64,000 nt of DNA from Amia ocellicauda. Taxonomy: Eukaryota; Chordata; Actinopteri; Amiiformes; Amiidae. The notes beneath the pieces are model-generated. The model worked only from the letters and a program-made list of their open reading frames with translations. It made no database searches and was not told the DNA's origin. Location: contig NC_089867.1 in NCBI RefSeq assembly GCF_036373705.1, positions 18,217,666 to 18,281,665 of the forward strand. Direction: 5' to 3'. Shown here piece by piece: positions 48,443-64,000 of the stretch. Position 1 is the first letter of the stretch. Each line of letters opens with the position of its first letter. The translations under genes were made by a program, and so were the position numbers.

Positions 48443-48592
48443 GGGTCTTCAGCAAATTCACACAGTCCGTCACTGTAAACTGACGGATCAATGCAAGCCG
48501 CTCAACAAGTATTATAATGCTTTTGGAGCGGCTTGCATTGATCCGTCTGCTGAAGCTCTACCTGGTAAGCTTCAGCATCGTCACAAAGACCC
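48443..48592. repeat. Nested hairpin cluster
   Basis: A perfect 22-bp inverted repeat (arms 48482-48503 and 48526-48547, starting GACGGATCAA) around a 22-nt centre that itself pairs partly. It is bordered by a CCGTCA/TGACGG hairpin (48467-48472 with 48481-48486) and a perfect 10-bp hairpin TGCTGAAGCT/AGCTTCAGCA (48548-48557 with 48568-48577). Outer words CTTCAGCA (48447) and GGGTCTT (48443) also find complements on the far side. No open frame. It may be a miRNA-like hairpin, a fold-back element or a short satellite relic. Confidence 0.8.
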
Positions 48593-50150
48593 AACTTTAT
48601 TTTCTTTTCCATTAAAAAAACAAATCAAACACCATAGATGAAGGTCACAGCTTCCAGTCATTACAGCTCAATTTCCTTTTGGAAAATAAATAAATAAAAG
48701 TGGATTGTCGCAGTGCGTCTCTCCCAGCAGCAGGATGTATGTTTTTCTAGAAGATTAGAGTCTCCTGCCATTTCACCCTGTTTAATGTTAGACTAGATAG
48801 CACACAGCCTGCTGGATCTGGTGCACCGATGCAGGGTTTTGCAGCAGAGACATTAAAGGCTGTCAGGCTGGGATTGGAGGTGTTCTTTTAAATCACCGTC
48901 TCGGGCAGCTTAGAAGTCTGGTGACAGTTCATCTTGAAACCAGTAGCAAATGTAAAAGCAAACTCCGGTAATTTGCTGTGGAAGACTTTTCTTAAAAAAA
49001 TAAAAAAATGCAGGTTGCTTTTTTAATCTGCTTTACAAAATACACATCTTATTCTAACTGCCAGTTGATTTTTTTTTAATCCGTAGAAATGTTTTGCGAG
49101 TGATCCTACCACCTTCCTACATTAGGCTAGAAATGTTTCAAAGGGGAATAAAAAAAACTAAAATGAAAAGCTTTTGAGTTCTAAGAGTGTCACCCCTATC
49201 TTATTCAAACACAGGTTTTTCATCTTACTTTCTAGACAAAGACTTTAAAAAATATATATATATGGTGCTGCTGTCAATGTACTGCAAGAGATGGAAACGT
49301 ACAGTAACAGCATTAACCATTAACCACTTTCTTGAATACAGTCAAGTACGGTTCACAGAATTGTTAAGCATATGCAAGTATAAGGGGCTATTTCCAGTTG
49401 TGCATTTGTCTGGAAAAGCACTTAAATGTCGTCTGAAACAGCAATGTCAGAGTGTCACCTTCAAGCAGCACTAACACACATTTGCCTTGAAAGCGCCCTC
49501 TGCTGGCTTTTAAAAGAAACACCACCACAAATATATATATTTTTAAAGCAGTAGTGATTGTTACAAATGAAAAACACTATACACTGCATGATGTAAAAGT
49601 ACAAACATTTTAGTTTTTATATTGTTATTATTATTTTTATCAAAGAAAGCAGCCTGTGTGATCAATTTTCCCAGTACAAGATTGTACAAAAACATTTAAG
49701 AAACAGGCTTTGTTTATAAGCCATACATTCTGTGTTACACAAGCCACATCATGCGCTACAAAAGGCAAGTGCTCTAAACACACTTAGTGCAATCACAAAC
49801 TTCACAGAAACTGCATAACAGATCTAGAATTTAAATTTACTGTTGACTAAAAGTACCCTAATATCTATTTTCGTATCTTGCAGACTTAATTTGGATCTAG
49901 GAAAAATAACTAATATATTAATACATGACAATGCATTCTCTCTCCATCACAATGAACACACACACACTACAAATCCCTCAAATATCTCTCAGTTGCACAA
50001 AGAGTTAGTGAAAGGGCAACTGAGACAATGGAATGAAAGAAAATGTACTACAGGACTAGACATCCATTTCTCAGCAGTGACTATTAGTCACCAGCAGCCT
50101 TTGTCAAAACAGGCAGCTCCATTGGGTTTTCCTGGATTTGAGTCAGGATT
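48593..50150. other. Intergenic sequence downstream of LZIC
   Basis: AT-rich DNA without recognisable genes or repeats, ending at the probable LZIC poly(A) region. Confidence 0.5.
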
Positions 50151-50159
50151 AATTTTTTC

Positions 50160-51005
50160 CACATGAGGAAGGAAGTTCTTTATTTATTTTTGCAACGATT
50201 TATTAAACCATTTTGGATCCAAATTAAATAATTGACCTTTTAATGAGTATATGGTGAAATAAAATCTAAATTCAAAAGATAGATTGTTGTGCAAAGAAAT
50301 AAAACATGTATATAATTAGTGTTTTGTGAATCTTTTCCCTTTCTAAAAGCTGCTGGTAACTGTTTTCTAAGACATTTACACAGAGGAAATATTAGCCCAA
50401 CATCTATATCCCATCAATTCACAATTGTGTCCTTTTTGTTTTCTAAGCTTATGGAAAGCTGAATTCAAGCAGCACAAGCATACACACTACATTTTATACT
50501 GTTTTCATTGCATTTAAAATAACTGAAGATTAAGTTAAGTTAACATGAATACCTGAATACATCTAACAGGGCACCCCCATTAAATCTGTAAACATAAGAG
50601 AATAGACACATTCTTGATTTGAAGAATACAGATTAATTTATATAAAAAAAAAAAAACATCCTTGACATCTTACTGACTTACATTAAAAAACACAAAAGAT
50701 ATATAACAACCATAAAACAAGGACACATTTTATCTAAGAAGTTATGGAATGCAGGATTTTAGTTTAAAAAAGTCACAAAATTAATTTACAGTGAACTGGA
50801 CACCTTATGATACAACTGATAAGCCCAAGCAAACATTCTGTTATCAATACTGTTGTGACGCTGGGAGCAGGAAAATATGTTTTTCTTGTCAATTTCTGGA
50901 CCAGTGCACTCTGCCATCGCTTACTCTGCCACGAAGAAGCCATTATAGATCAGTCACAGCCAATGTAGTGAAGAAGGAAGAGCACGGAGTTGTACATTCA
51001 CACCT
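50160..51005 (-). other. LZIC: Probable LZIC 3' untranslated region
   Basis: Follows the LZIC stop on the minus strand. The first canonical AATAAA signals on this strand are near 50175-50205, giving about 0.8 kb. The end is inferred only. Confidence 0.4.
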
Positions 51006-53440
<2,435 letters not shown>

Positions 53441-53873
53441 TTACATGTGTACGTGTACATTTATAAATACGCATAGGTTGAATTATACATGATCTTCAGG
53501 AGACACATGCCATGACACATTATTACGCATTTCGAGTCAATCGAAACTTTAAAAGCATATCTAAGCTGTAACCAAATCACCGGACACGCCCCATGCAATT
53601 ACCGAAGCCACCGATACATCAAAAGCATATTCCTGATATAGTCAACACAAAAACGGAGAGAGATAGATGAAAATGTGCTTCTTTTACAAACATACTCACG
53701 GCCGTGTAATTTTAAATACGAAATATTTTAAGATTTATTTTGCTAAACAAAAATAGTCGTGCCAGTGATATATTCATAGATCCAGACGAATCTGCTGTAT
53801 TTCATCAATCACAGATTTGCCGTTTATTAAATGTATAACTTGGTACTGATTTAAAAATATATACATTCCTTAC

Positions 53874-53950
53874 CTTTATTTTATTTTGTTGGCTTTGTCG
53901 GAGCAGTTTTGATTATTTGTTGTCACTGGTAAGGGGGAGGAGTAAGACGT
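53874..53950 (-). other. LZIC: Probable LZIC non-coding first exon
   Basis: A donor AAG|GTAAGG on the minus strand ends an exon at 53874. The acceptor at 53345 then joins the exon with the ATG. The start is placed only roughly, just downstream of the ETS and CCAAT motifs. Confidence 0.5.
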
Positions 53951-54010
53951 TACACCAACTTCCGGTCCATTCTGACCAATCACAATGCAGCTGGTGTCTT
54001 TTTCGGTGTA
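53940..54010. promoter_or_regulatory. Bidirectional LZIC/NMNAT1 promoter
   Basis: Between the two proposed first exons lie ACTTCCGG (53958-53965, ETS/GABP site), a CCAAT box (53976-53980) and an AGACGTTAC CRE-like word (53944-53952), with no TATA box. This is the usual make-up of compact divergent housekeeping promoters. LZIC and NMNAT1 are also head to head in human. Confidence 0.6.
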
Positions 54011-54063
54011 ACACGAATGTAACTCGACCTGAAGACAACAACTGAAATTGACACGTCGTTAAA
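54000..54063 (+). other. NMNAT1: Probable NMNAT1 non-coding first exon
   Basis: A strong donor AAA|GTAAGTATG ends an exon at 54063 on the plus strand, directly beside the LZIC promoter. The coding exon has its own acceptor at 61316, so an upstream exon is required; this is the best candidate. The 5' end is approximate. Confidence 0.5.
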
Positions 54064-56745
54064 GTAAGTATGTTTATTTTTGTTTTTAATTTGATGTTTG
54101 CTCCTCCTCCTGCTGCTACTACTTTTAACACGAATAATTACAACATAGTATTTAGAACTTTTTTTAAATGACACTTCTTTCAACTTTGTTTTTAATGTAA
54201 TTGCTGACAAGCACGGCCCGTATACGAAATACAGGATTAATAACAATACTAGTAATACTTGGTTTTCTTCTGAGCTAGGTGAAGGTTTCTTGGATTTGCT
54301 TGGGTTAAAGCTAGAAAGTCAGGTCGCCGACTGGTCAGTTTTCAGATGCCTGATGGTGAAGAAAGCTAAATCTAGTTACTATCTGAAACCCTTGACACAT
54401 CGTCCGAGCAAACCAGCGTTTTTGGAGAACAGTAACATCAGGGTACACACTCTGCTAGTCTTCATCTGTAAATCAACTTGGACTTTGGTTTTGTAAGTGT
54501 TATGGAGACAGTATGTCATGTTTTCAGTCAGTATTTTATTTAATCTCACCTCTTTGATAGATAGCATGATTTTAACAGTCCTGGTCCTACCTCTCGATCT
54601 AATTTACCTCTCGATTTGGTACCCTTGATGTCCTACCTGATTTAGTTTGGAACCGTTCAGTTGTTGAGTTTAAGGCCTTAATTGGTATCAGTGTTAAAAA
54701 TTGTGTATCTTGGTGCAGATAATCTGGAACCGTTTTTATTGCAACTTTCATCTCTTTTAATTGTAAAGCCCTTATACCGCATTTTTAATTGTTTCGTGAT
54801 GTATTCCCAAAGTTTGGAAAACTGCATGTCACTCCCCTTCATAACAGTGAAGATATTAATGCTCTAAATAATTATAGACCAATAACTAAGCTCTGTTGTA
54901 GAGAGCAACATAGTTTTTTTGCATTTAAAATGCAGTGTTTGAAATTACCTTTTTATATCTCATCGCTCTTAACAGTCAGACACTCAGTATAGCACTCGTG
55001 TACTGGATTGCCTTATTTTAGAAATACAATTTTCTTTTACAGATTTTAGCAAGACGCCTTTTGGTTTAATGCTCCTCACGTTTGGAATTATTTTAAATAT
55101 CCACAACTCTACGGGATCTGGTTCCCTTTAGTGATTTTAGGTCTATTTTCGATATCCAGCTCACCGAAAGTTGTTCTTGTTATGCTTGACTATATTTTTT
55201 GTACTTATGTACATGTATCCATTATGTGTTGTATTTCCTTTTACTAACGTATGTTTTATTAATTGCCTGACTTTGTATCAGGGCCCCATGGGAGGTGAGG
55301 CTTCCCTGCATAAATACAAGTTTTGATTGATTCCAAAAACAACCTTAATGCAACCATATCTACCTTCATATTTTACCAATATAAAAACGTAATTGTCAAA
55401 TTTCCACAAATCATATCCTATAAAAGATTATATATATATTTTTATGGACAGATTCAGTTAATACTGGATTAATTACTTAGCCTAACACCTACAAAATACT
55501 CATTCATTATTCTGAACTGTGATCTACCCTAAAGTAAGCAAGAAAAATATATTTTGACAAGGACAACACTCAGGTAGTTAAAGGGAGATATGTTTATTGA
55601 CTGTCACAAGGAAAAAGACACCCAAGAAAAGATCTTGGGTGCTGGTAAACAGTATGGTCTAAACAATTTTATTTTACACTGTACAGAAGCAACAGCAAAA
55701 CAAACAACAGTAATACTGAGGATTTATTGTGACATACAAAATAAGTATTTAGGTTACTCCATCGATACTACTTTTTCAGTGGTGTGTCATTTGGAAGCAG
55801 TTAATATAGTTATTCAGTAACAGTCATTTTGTAAACAAACAAAGCACTCGGCTAAAATACTATTGTAATAAAAGGTTAGATCTGTATAAATACAAGTAGT
55901 TTTGGTCCTCAATAAAGTCAGTGCTATACATTTGATCTTTATCGTCCCAAAAAAAGAAAACAAAAATACAAAATGTGTTATTTCAAAATACTTTTAGACT
56001 CTTGAATAGTAGAAAACCTGCAAGTGTATGCTATGTATTTTATCTGTAAGTTTAAAGAAGACTGAACTGGAATGCTTTTTTGTTTTCTGGAATGTAGAGT
56101 GCCCAGGGAGGAAATTGTCAGTCTTTACCATATTGTGTGGCAGTGGAGAGATTATTTTAAGGGCATTGGTGTGTCTTGCCGTATATAGATAAAAAAACAT
56201 AAAAACAGTAGGTTTACCTTGAACAATTCCTGAGATATGATTCAATAGAATTCATCAGGTTTTATAGAAACTCACTATTTTCCATTCAAGTTTCAAAGTG
56301 AATCATAATTTCTATGCTACATAGAAAACTGAGAAAGGAATATTTTGAGAGACACGAGCACACCTGCAAGATGCCCATCTCAGTTCTTCTACCTCAACTT
56401 CATGTGCAGAGATCATTTACCAGGAGTAAGTTATCAGCTGTGCAGTGGTGACAGTAGCTAAACTGAAATGCTGTTTGGCAATTGAAATAAAACGTAAGAT
56501 ATTCCCCAGAGCTCAACTCGTGGAAGCACCGTTATCTTAATTTGTCACAACAAACCACTCTCATGAAATCAAACTTCAGGCGTGAGACTGAGGGAACACA
56601 TGCACATTGTGTCCTATCAGCATGGCGGTTTCATGATAAGAATGCCTGGGCGTTCCTTTGATTTAAGTCTAAAAGGAGGCACGTTTTGCGATTGCATTTA
56701 GGCACCAACCTACTGCACTTTCCTTCTAGTCTGCAGCTGCTGTAT

Positions 56746-57017
56746 AATATCTACAGAATACAAAACAGCCACTTGGTTGAACCCCTTCCAGAAGTCTCTC
56801 TGTTTTTGTGGCTTGAAAGATGCATCTTAGGATCTGACTTAAATCTAAGGCAGTCTGTATTGCAGAATGGGTGAATAATTAATAGCTGGCGTGCATCTTG
56901 TCAAGCCGCTCTGCTGAGGAGCCGTGCCGTTCTCTCGCTCGGTGATCACAGGTGGAATTTTCCAGCCTGCCCTGGTTGCTAGGGGGTTGCCATGGAGAGA
57001 AGGCTCACAGTATGATG
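56746..57017 (+). repeat. 272-bp direct repeat, copy A
   Basis: It matches 63729-64000 base for base at a constant offset of 6983 with four mismatches and no indel seen. It includes two RFX X-box-like words (GTTGCTAGG at 56975 and GTTGCCATGG at 56986). No transposon ends, poly(A) tail or target duplication are visible. The repeat may run past 57017, because copy B is cut by the window end. Confidence 0.95.
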
Positions 57018-58214
57018 GGGCTGCGATGCGGTGAGTGGTCAGATGTGCGGTCAGGTGTGCGGTCAGATGTGCCAGAGACAGGAGCAGCTGCTGACGGGCT
57101 CAAGGCAAACCCCAGTCCTGGAGCGCAGGTTCAACACTGACCCGGGACACAGCTGATTAGCAGCCCAGAAACCCCCCATGGCCAGGAAAAACCCTGAAAG
57201 GGAAATCAATAAAAGCCATTTGAAAGCTGAGTCTTTCCATATTTGTGACATAATATATATCACATACTGCTTTTAAAATTGAACATGTATTACTTTTACA
57301 GAACTAGACTTTATATAGGATGTGAAAAACCAGCAGATCATATATTACTAAGGCTTAGTTGAAATGTGACATTTAACATATGAATTGTAGACAACTGGGT
57401 GTTAATGTACTTAAGACTTGAATAGATAATCCCATTTTACAGTTCAGTAGATCATTACAAAACAGGTTAAAAATGAATACATGAGTTGAATTTAATGCAC
57501 ATTTTACCTGTAGCCAGCATACTACCCACTGATAGCATTAAGGATAGGTAGTATAGTTCAGGAGTTGTTTTTGCCTAAAATAAAAAAGTAAAATGCTTAA
57601 ATGAAATTATGACATTTGAGAATTGCAATGTTTAGTTTGTTAGTTTATTCTATTGTTCAGGTAGGCCCTAGTATTTTCATTGTTTGGATTCAAACAAGTT
57701 TCCTTTGAGAAAGATATGTGATGCAATGAAACCTTGGGAAGCGGATTAGACATTTCCATTCTTGGGTTGGTGTGCGTGCGTGCCTGCCTGCCTACGTGTG
57801 TGTGTGTACGTACATACACAGGACTTCTATCATGGAGACACTGACTCCTATTGCATACTACACCATGTAAACAGGCGTTTGTATACAGAGTTCCCCAATC
57901 TTATCAGCAGACACTATACCTTTATTGTACAGCCTTAACCTTTGTAACATGGACACTAAGGGCTGGCGTCACAGACCCACATTAGCACAGGTCTTAAACA
58001 ACCTAATGTTATTTTAGGTCTGGCAATTCAAGACTAGAACTAATCTAGGTCTGTGAAAGCAGAAGTGTATGTATTATACACACTGTACCTCATTAAGATA
58101 ATGTGTATAATTTGCACATATCATTTGCAATTTGCGTACATGTTGCCTTTGAGAGGAAACGGGGCCGTGTACAACGTTGCTGTGGTCTGCGACTGCAGGC
58201 CCTGGCTCACTTAC

Positions 58215-58304
58215 ACACGGAGCTGCGCTGGCAGTGAGGACAGTGGTGCACAACCCCGCCGTGAAGGAAGCCACTCCGAAAGCATGGAAAGCTGCTTTAA
58301 GGGC
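58215..58304 (-). other. Exon-like segment of unknown gene, minus strand
   Basis: The segment is flanked by an acceptor (CTATCCCTCAG) and a strong donor (TGT|GTAAGT). It is open in phase 0 for 30 codons (ALKAAFHAFGVASFTAGLCT...) and is richer in G+C than its surroundings. Two further exon-like segments lie upstream on the same strand, 58652-58573 and 59021-58959. I do not recognise the protein, and the phases between them do not join cleanly. Confidence 0.25.
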
Positions 58305-58428
58305 CTGAGGGATAGGATCCTTTAGCGTTAGCACCACCGCAAACCCTAGATCAGTAGTACTGTGTTAATGCGCATAGTAAGTCACAGGTACAGCTTGTTA
58401 AAACAGAGTGGGGGCATTGCGGGATCTT

Positions 58429-58431
<3 letters not shown>

Positions 58432-58461
<30 letters not shown>
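58432..58461. repeat. AC microsatellite, 15 units
   Basis: A perfect (AC)15 run. Confidence 0.95.
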
Positions 58462-58465
<4 letters not shown>

Positions 58466-60272
58466 CATGTAGTATGGTACTTAGGGGTTAGTCAATTAGC
58501 CACTTAGTCTAGTTTAGGTATTCCATTTTAGTGTACAGTAGCACTGCAGCTCCTCCCTCCCTGCCATCTTACCTGATGCCATGAATGTGAGGGCTATAGA
58601 ACATGTCAGGTTACCCAGAAGAGGTTGTTGGCAGAATCGGGCTGATTTGGGTCTGATCAGGAAACAGGAAAGGGGAAAAAGTTATATACTGGAGCTGAAG
58701 TGTTGCATTTAGAAATAATGACTTAAGTACCAGGAATACCTTGTACAGCCCCCCCTCAACAGAATTAAAATTTGGACTTTTATACAGATTTTATTTTGTA
58801 ACATTCCATTATCTGCAGGTAATTTTTAGCTCCCCTAAAGTTTAAATGCAATGTGTAATTTAAGCATATCTTTTACGTTATTATTATTAGAACCTGTTTT
58901 TTTTCTTCTAAACATTGGGGAATGTTCTTTAAGGTGTAATAAACTTGAGTACGCTTACCTTATTAGAACGTATAGTTGAGGGACAAGAACGATCGTCACA
59001 AAAGTCACCACAATAATTTGACTATAAATGAAAGGGGGGAAAAATAGTACATCTTAATTATATCCTGTGTTGCACAACTTGTAGTTAAAAAGATCACCCA
59101 CACAATTCAGACTGGGAGTCATGCGTTATAAAATTAAAATGCTTCAACACACTCCACAACAACACAGTCAGTACAAAGTGAGCATGCATTTTAAAGTTCA
59201 ATTTGCAAAATCTGCAAGTCTGTGTCTCTCTCTGTGCTGGAGATGGCACTGACAGCACACAGACATATCTAAGGAAAGCTATAGGTAGCTATTTTTCTTA
59301 TTTCTTATGAAAGTAAACTAGTCAAACTAACTACCTAAGAAGGAAGTTCTGTCTTAATATGTATGATTTTGAGAACCAAACATCACACTGTGCATCACAA
59401 TGAACTTACAATTTCAGCCTATCGTGTTTAGGAAGCCACCTGCTCAAGTGATGAGCAGTGTGGGCCAGACAGTAATGCAGCATTTTCCTTGCTTAGTTAG
59501 GCTGAGTCTGCCAAAACATACAAATCTGTAAAAGTGGCAGATAAAGAGGACGATTCAACAATGGGTCAAGTGCATGGACAGAATTCTTAATCTGGAAGTC
59601 TTTCAGAGGGCTCCTTTTGCCAATACATGCTCGCCGCTGCTATTGTTTGATTGCTTTTTATGCATTTTCCATTCGTTATGCATTGCGCAATGATACAAAA
59701 TCCCTAACAATTTAAGTCTGCAAGGTGTGCTTACACAGCTTGAAAATGGTGTAATCTTGGACGATAACTTAGCATGATCCGGGTCCTATTACATTGCAAG
59801 CTGCGTCGCACTCGCAATACCACCACCCCTCCCCCAGCTGCATGTCTTCAGGCAGACTTTAACACATCGATGCCCATTGCTGGCTTTCAGCAGATGCACT
59901 TTACGAAGTCGCCACTGTATTGTTAACATGTATAGAGCCTAGTTTTTAACTCTGTGTTAAAACAGCACCATTCGCATATAAAACAGAAATGGTTAATTTC
60001 ACTTTCCATCATTACAAACCAATAGGTTGATATTTCTCAAAAGAATGTAAAGATGATCAAACAGAATATGCGTACTTAACGGTTTGTTTTGTTTGCACAA
60101 TTTGCCGGCCCAGACACAGACAAGGAATACGGTCATCTGTAATGTTAGTCACCACGCACTGTGCAATGCATTTTCAAAACACAGCAGCCCATCATTAATA
60201 TCATGAGAGTAGGAAACCTGTAAAGAGCCCACCTTTGCAGAGAAGGTCTGTTGTCGTTGCTGTGTTGCGATT

Positions 60273-60404
60273 CTATTTGCAGATTCTCCTGTACGCCCCG
60301 TTGACCGCTTCCGCACTTTTTACAAATACCCAGTTTGTTAAAATAACGAAAACTAACAGAAATACTGCAACGGATTGAGCGACTATACGAAACATGTTGG
60401 ACAT
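60273..60404 (-). CDS. Hypothetical 43-aa membrane ORF
   Basis: ATG at 60404, TAG at 60273-60275. The product has one strong hydrophobic segment (residues about 11-28, SVAVFLLVFVILTNWVFV) followed by a basic tail ending RRICK. Upstream on the same strand lie a GC-box (GAGGCGGGG read on plus, about 60524) and an inverted CCAAT (GGGATTGGTGG, about 60552), as expected for a promoter firing to the left. It could be a small membrane protein, the first exon (signal peptide) of a longer gene, or chance. No family is recognised. Confidence 0.25.
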   Translation of the reverse strand: MSNMFRIVAQSVAVFLLVFVILTNWVFVKSAEAVNGAYRRICK

Positions 60405-61316
60405 CTGTGAGTGGGAAACTGGGATGTATGAACAGGCGAACGCACCAATCCCTCGAATGGAATTCCTTCTAGAAACACGAAACGAGGCGGTCCAGCAGAA
60501 ACATGCCTTTTGTGTTTCCTCAAGAGGCGGGGTAACAGCCCGGCTTGTGCGGGATTGGTGGAGCCGAAAGGACGGGACACCTATCCCATTGTGAGCCTTA
60601 CACCACAGAACATGGTCCGAGACTTGGTGGGGTAGAATCACTTAAAATAAATGAAAAAGAAACATGACACATTACATTGTATATCTATACCAAAATTCCA
60701 ATGAAGTTTGACATGTTGTAAAATACAATTAAATTACTTGAAACAAACTGTAGTATACATTGTAATGCAGTCTAACACGTTTGGCTATATATAGAGATAT
60801 GTTGCATGATTTAAGAATATAACTTAAATTAACAGTAGTATACAGGTAATATAAAATAATTCATACCTCCTAGTTCTAATACTAAGAGCAAACAAGTGCA
60901 AACAATATGTGCTGAAGGTCAGAGTAAAGAGGTAAAGGGGCTTACAAATCTGGAGATCTGAACCACTCAGGGGAATAAAACACTAATTATTACTGTAACT
61001 ACTACTACTACTATTAGTTTCAACCTCCGCAGTTGGTTTAACCTGGTTGTGTTGTAGTCAAAATGCAAAAATGCACCCCATGTCCATCCACAATAGTACT
61101 GGACCACAACTTTTAAAATGCAAGCTTTTGGTTTTCTTGTGGCCTTTTTCTATGCTCTTGCATATAAATGTGAGCAGGGTGTGTGGATTGAGACGGTGAC
61201 AGTATGTAGTAGAAACTTAGGGAGCAAGTGCATTTCAGGGTGCTGAAAAAGTCAATGCCCCACTAAACATCCGAATTTAGTTATGTGTAATTTGCATGTA
61301 TTATTTTGTTTTGCAG

Positions 61317-63429
<2,113 letters not shown>

Positions 63430-63728
63430 ACTTATGTCACAGGAGGTGATAAAGGCTCTATAATGACTTTCAATATATTGTGTTTTATTTCCCTTTTACT
63501 CAATTGTGTGGTGGTTAATTTTTTATTTTTTATTTTATTCTTCTTATTGTTTTCACTTTACAGATGTGCACTGATTGTATTATTGCTTGATTGTATGCTG
63601 TGTTTTGGTTGATTTATTAGTATTGGTAATGGTATTGGACATATTTTTATGACCGACTTTCGAGTGGACTATAGAGCTTGGGAATCCTTAAGCCAATCGT
63701 TGCGGAGAAGCAGTGTGGGAGGACAGTC
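63430..63728 (+). other. NMNAT1 3' flank
   Basis: Probably 3' UTR. No canonical AATAAA or ATTAAA is visible on the plus strand before the window ends, so the poly(A) site is unresolved. Confidence 0.4.
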
Positions 63729-64000
63729 AATATCTACAGAATACAAAACAGCCACTGGGTTGAACCCCTTCCAGAAGTCTCTCTGTTTTTGTAGCTTGAA
63801 AGACGCATCTTAGGATCTGACTTAAATCTAAGGCAGTCTGTATTGCAGAATGGGTGAATAATTAATAGCTGGCGTGCATCTTGTCAAGCCGCTCTGCTGA
63901 GGAGCCGTGCCGTTCTCTAGCTCGGTGATCACAGGTGGAATTTTCCAGCCTGCCCTGGTTGCTAGGGGGTTGCCATGGAGAGAAGGCTCACAGTATGATG
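63729..64000 (+). repeat. 272-bp direct repeat, copy B (cut by window end)
   Basis: Second copy of the segment at 56746-57017, in the same orientation. It is open-ended at the right border, so the true repeat may be longer. Confidence 0.95.

Larger units (their letters stand above)
54064..61316 (+). other. NMNAT1 intron 1, about 7.2 kb (inferred)
   Basis: Non-coding for NMNAT1 if the first exon is at 54.0 kb. It holds one copy of a 272-bp repeat (56.75 kb), an AC microsatellite (58.43 kb), a promoter-like GC/CCAAT segment near 60.52-60.57 kb and several exon-like segments on the minus strand (58.2-59.0 kb). Confidence 0.5.

Overview
This is nuclear DNA from a vertebrate, most likely a ray-finned fish. 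It holds three split genes with GT-AG introns (one GC-AG) of 0.2 to 21 kb, long AC and TA microsatellites, Tc1/mariner transposons, a CR1-like LINE tail and a hAT-like fossil. The gene order matches the conserved CTNNBIP1 - LZIC - NMNAT1 block of human 1p36.22. I cannot name the species. Non-coding DNA with repeats makes up well over 90% of the window.

Layout. 1-9.6 kb: intergenic, with a decayed hAT-like transposase at about 2.2-2.7 kb. 9.6-43.9 kb: CTNNBIP1 (ICAT) on the minus strand. Its untranslated first exon lies near 43.7 kb, coding exons at 33.2 and 32.6 kb, and a short last coding exon at 11.2 kb after a 21.3 kb intron. The introns carry a nearly complete DD36E Tc1-like element (23.0-24.2 kb), an older Tc1 fossil (24.8-25.6 kb), an 88-bp retroposon with a visible target-site duplication (27.4 kb) and a CR1-like LINE tail (34.7-35.3 kb). 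44.06-46.39 kb: a second DD36E copy and, directly beside it, a deleted Tc1 element of another family, both just upstream of the CTNNBIP1 first exon. 46.4-50.1 kb: intergenic, with an unusual nested hairpin cluster at 48.44-48.59 kb. 50.1-53.9 kb: LZIC on the minus strand, six coding exons, 190 aa. 53.9-54.06 kb: a compact divergent promoter. 54.0-63.4 kb: NMNAT1 on the plus strand, 284 aa in four coding exons after a 7.2 kb first intron. 56.75-57.02 and 63.73-64.0 kb: two copies of one 272-bp sequence flanking the NMNAT1 coding exons.

How the genes relate. CTNNBIP1 is a small inhibitor that keeps TCF off beta-catenin. LZIC carries the same ICAT module behind a coiled coil, and here the two genes share the exon plan of that module (96 nt, then 91 or 82 nt, then 59 nt, same phases). 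This points to an old tandem duplication. NMNAT1 is the nuclear NAD+ synthase and is linked to LZIC only through the shared promoter. I found no CRISPR array, operon or clearly new multi-gene system. The best leads are the GC-AG intron placed exactly at the LZIC module boundary, the hairpin cluster, the 272-bp duplicate, and possible minus-strand exons plus a 43-aa ORF inside NMNAT1 intron 1.
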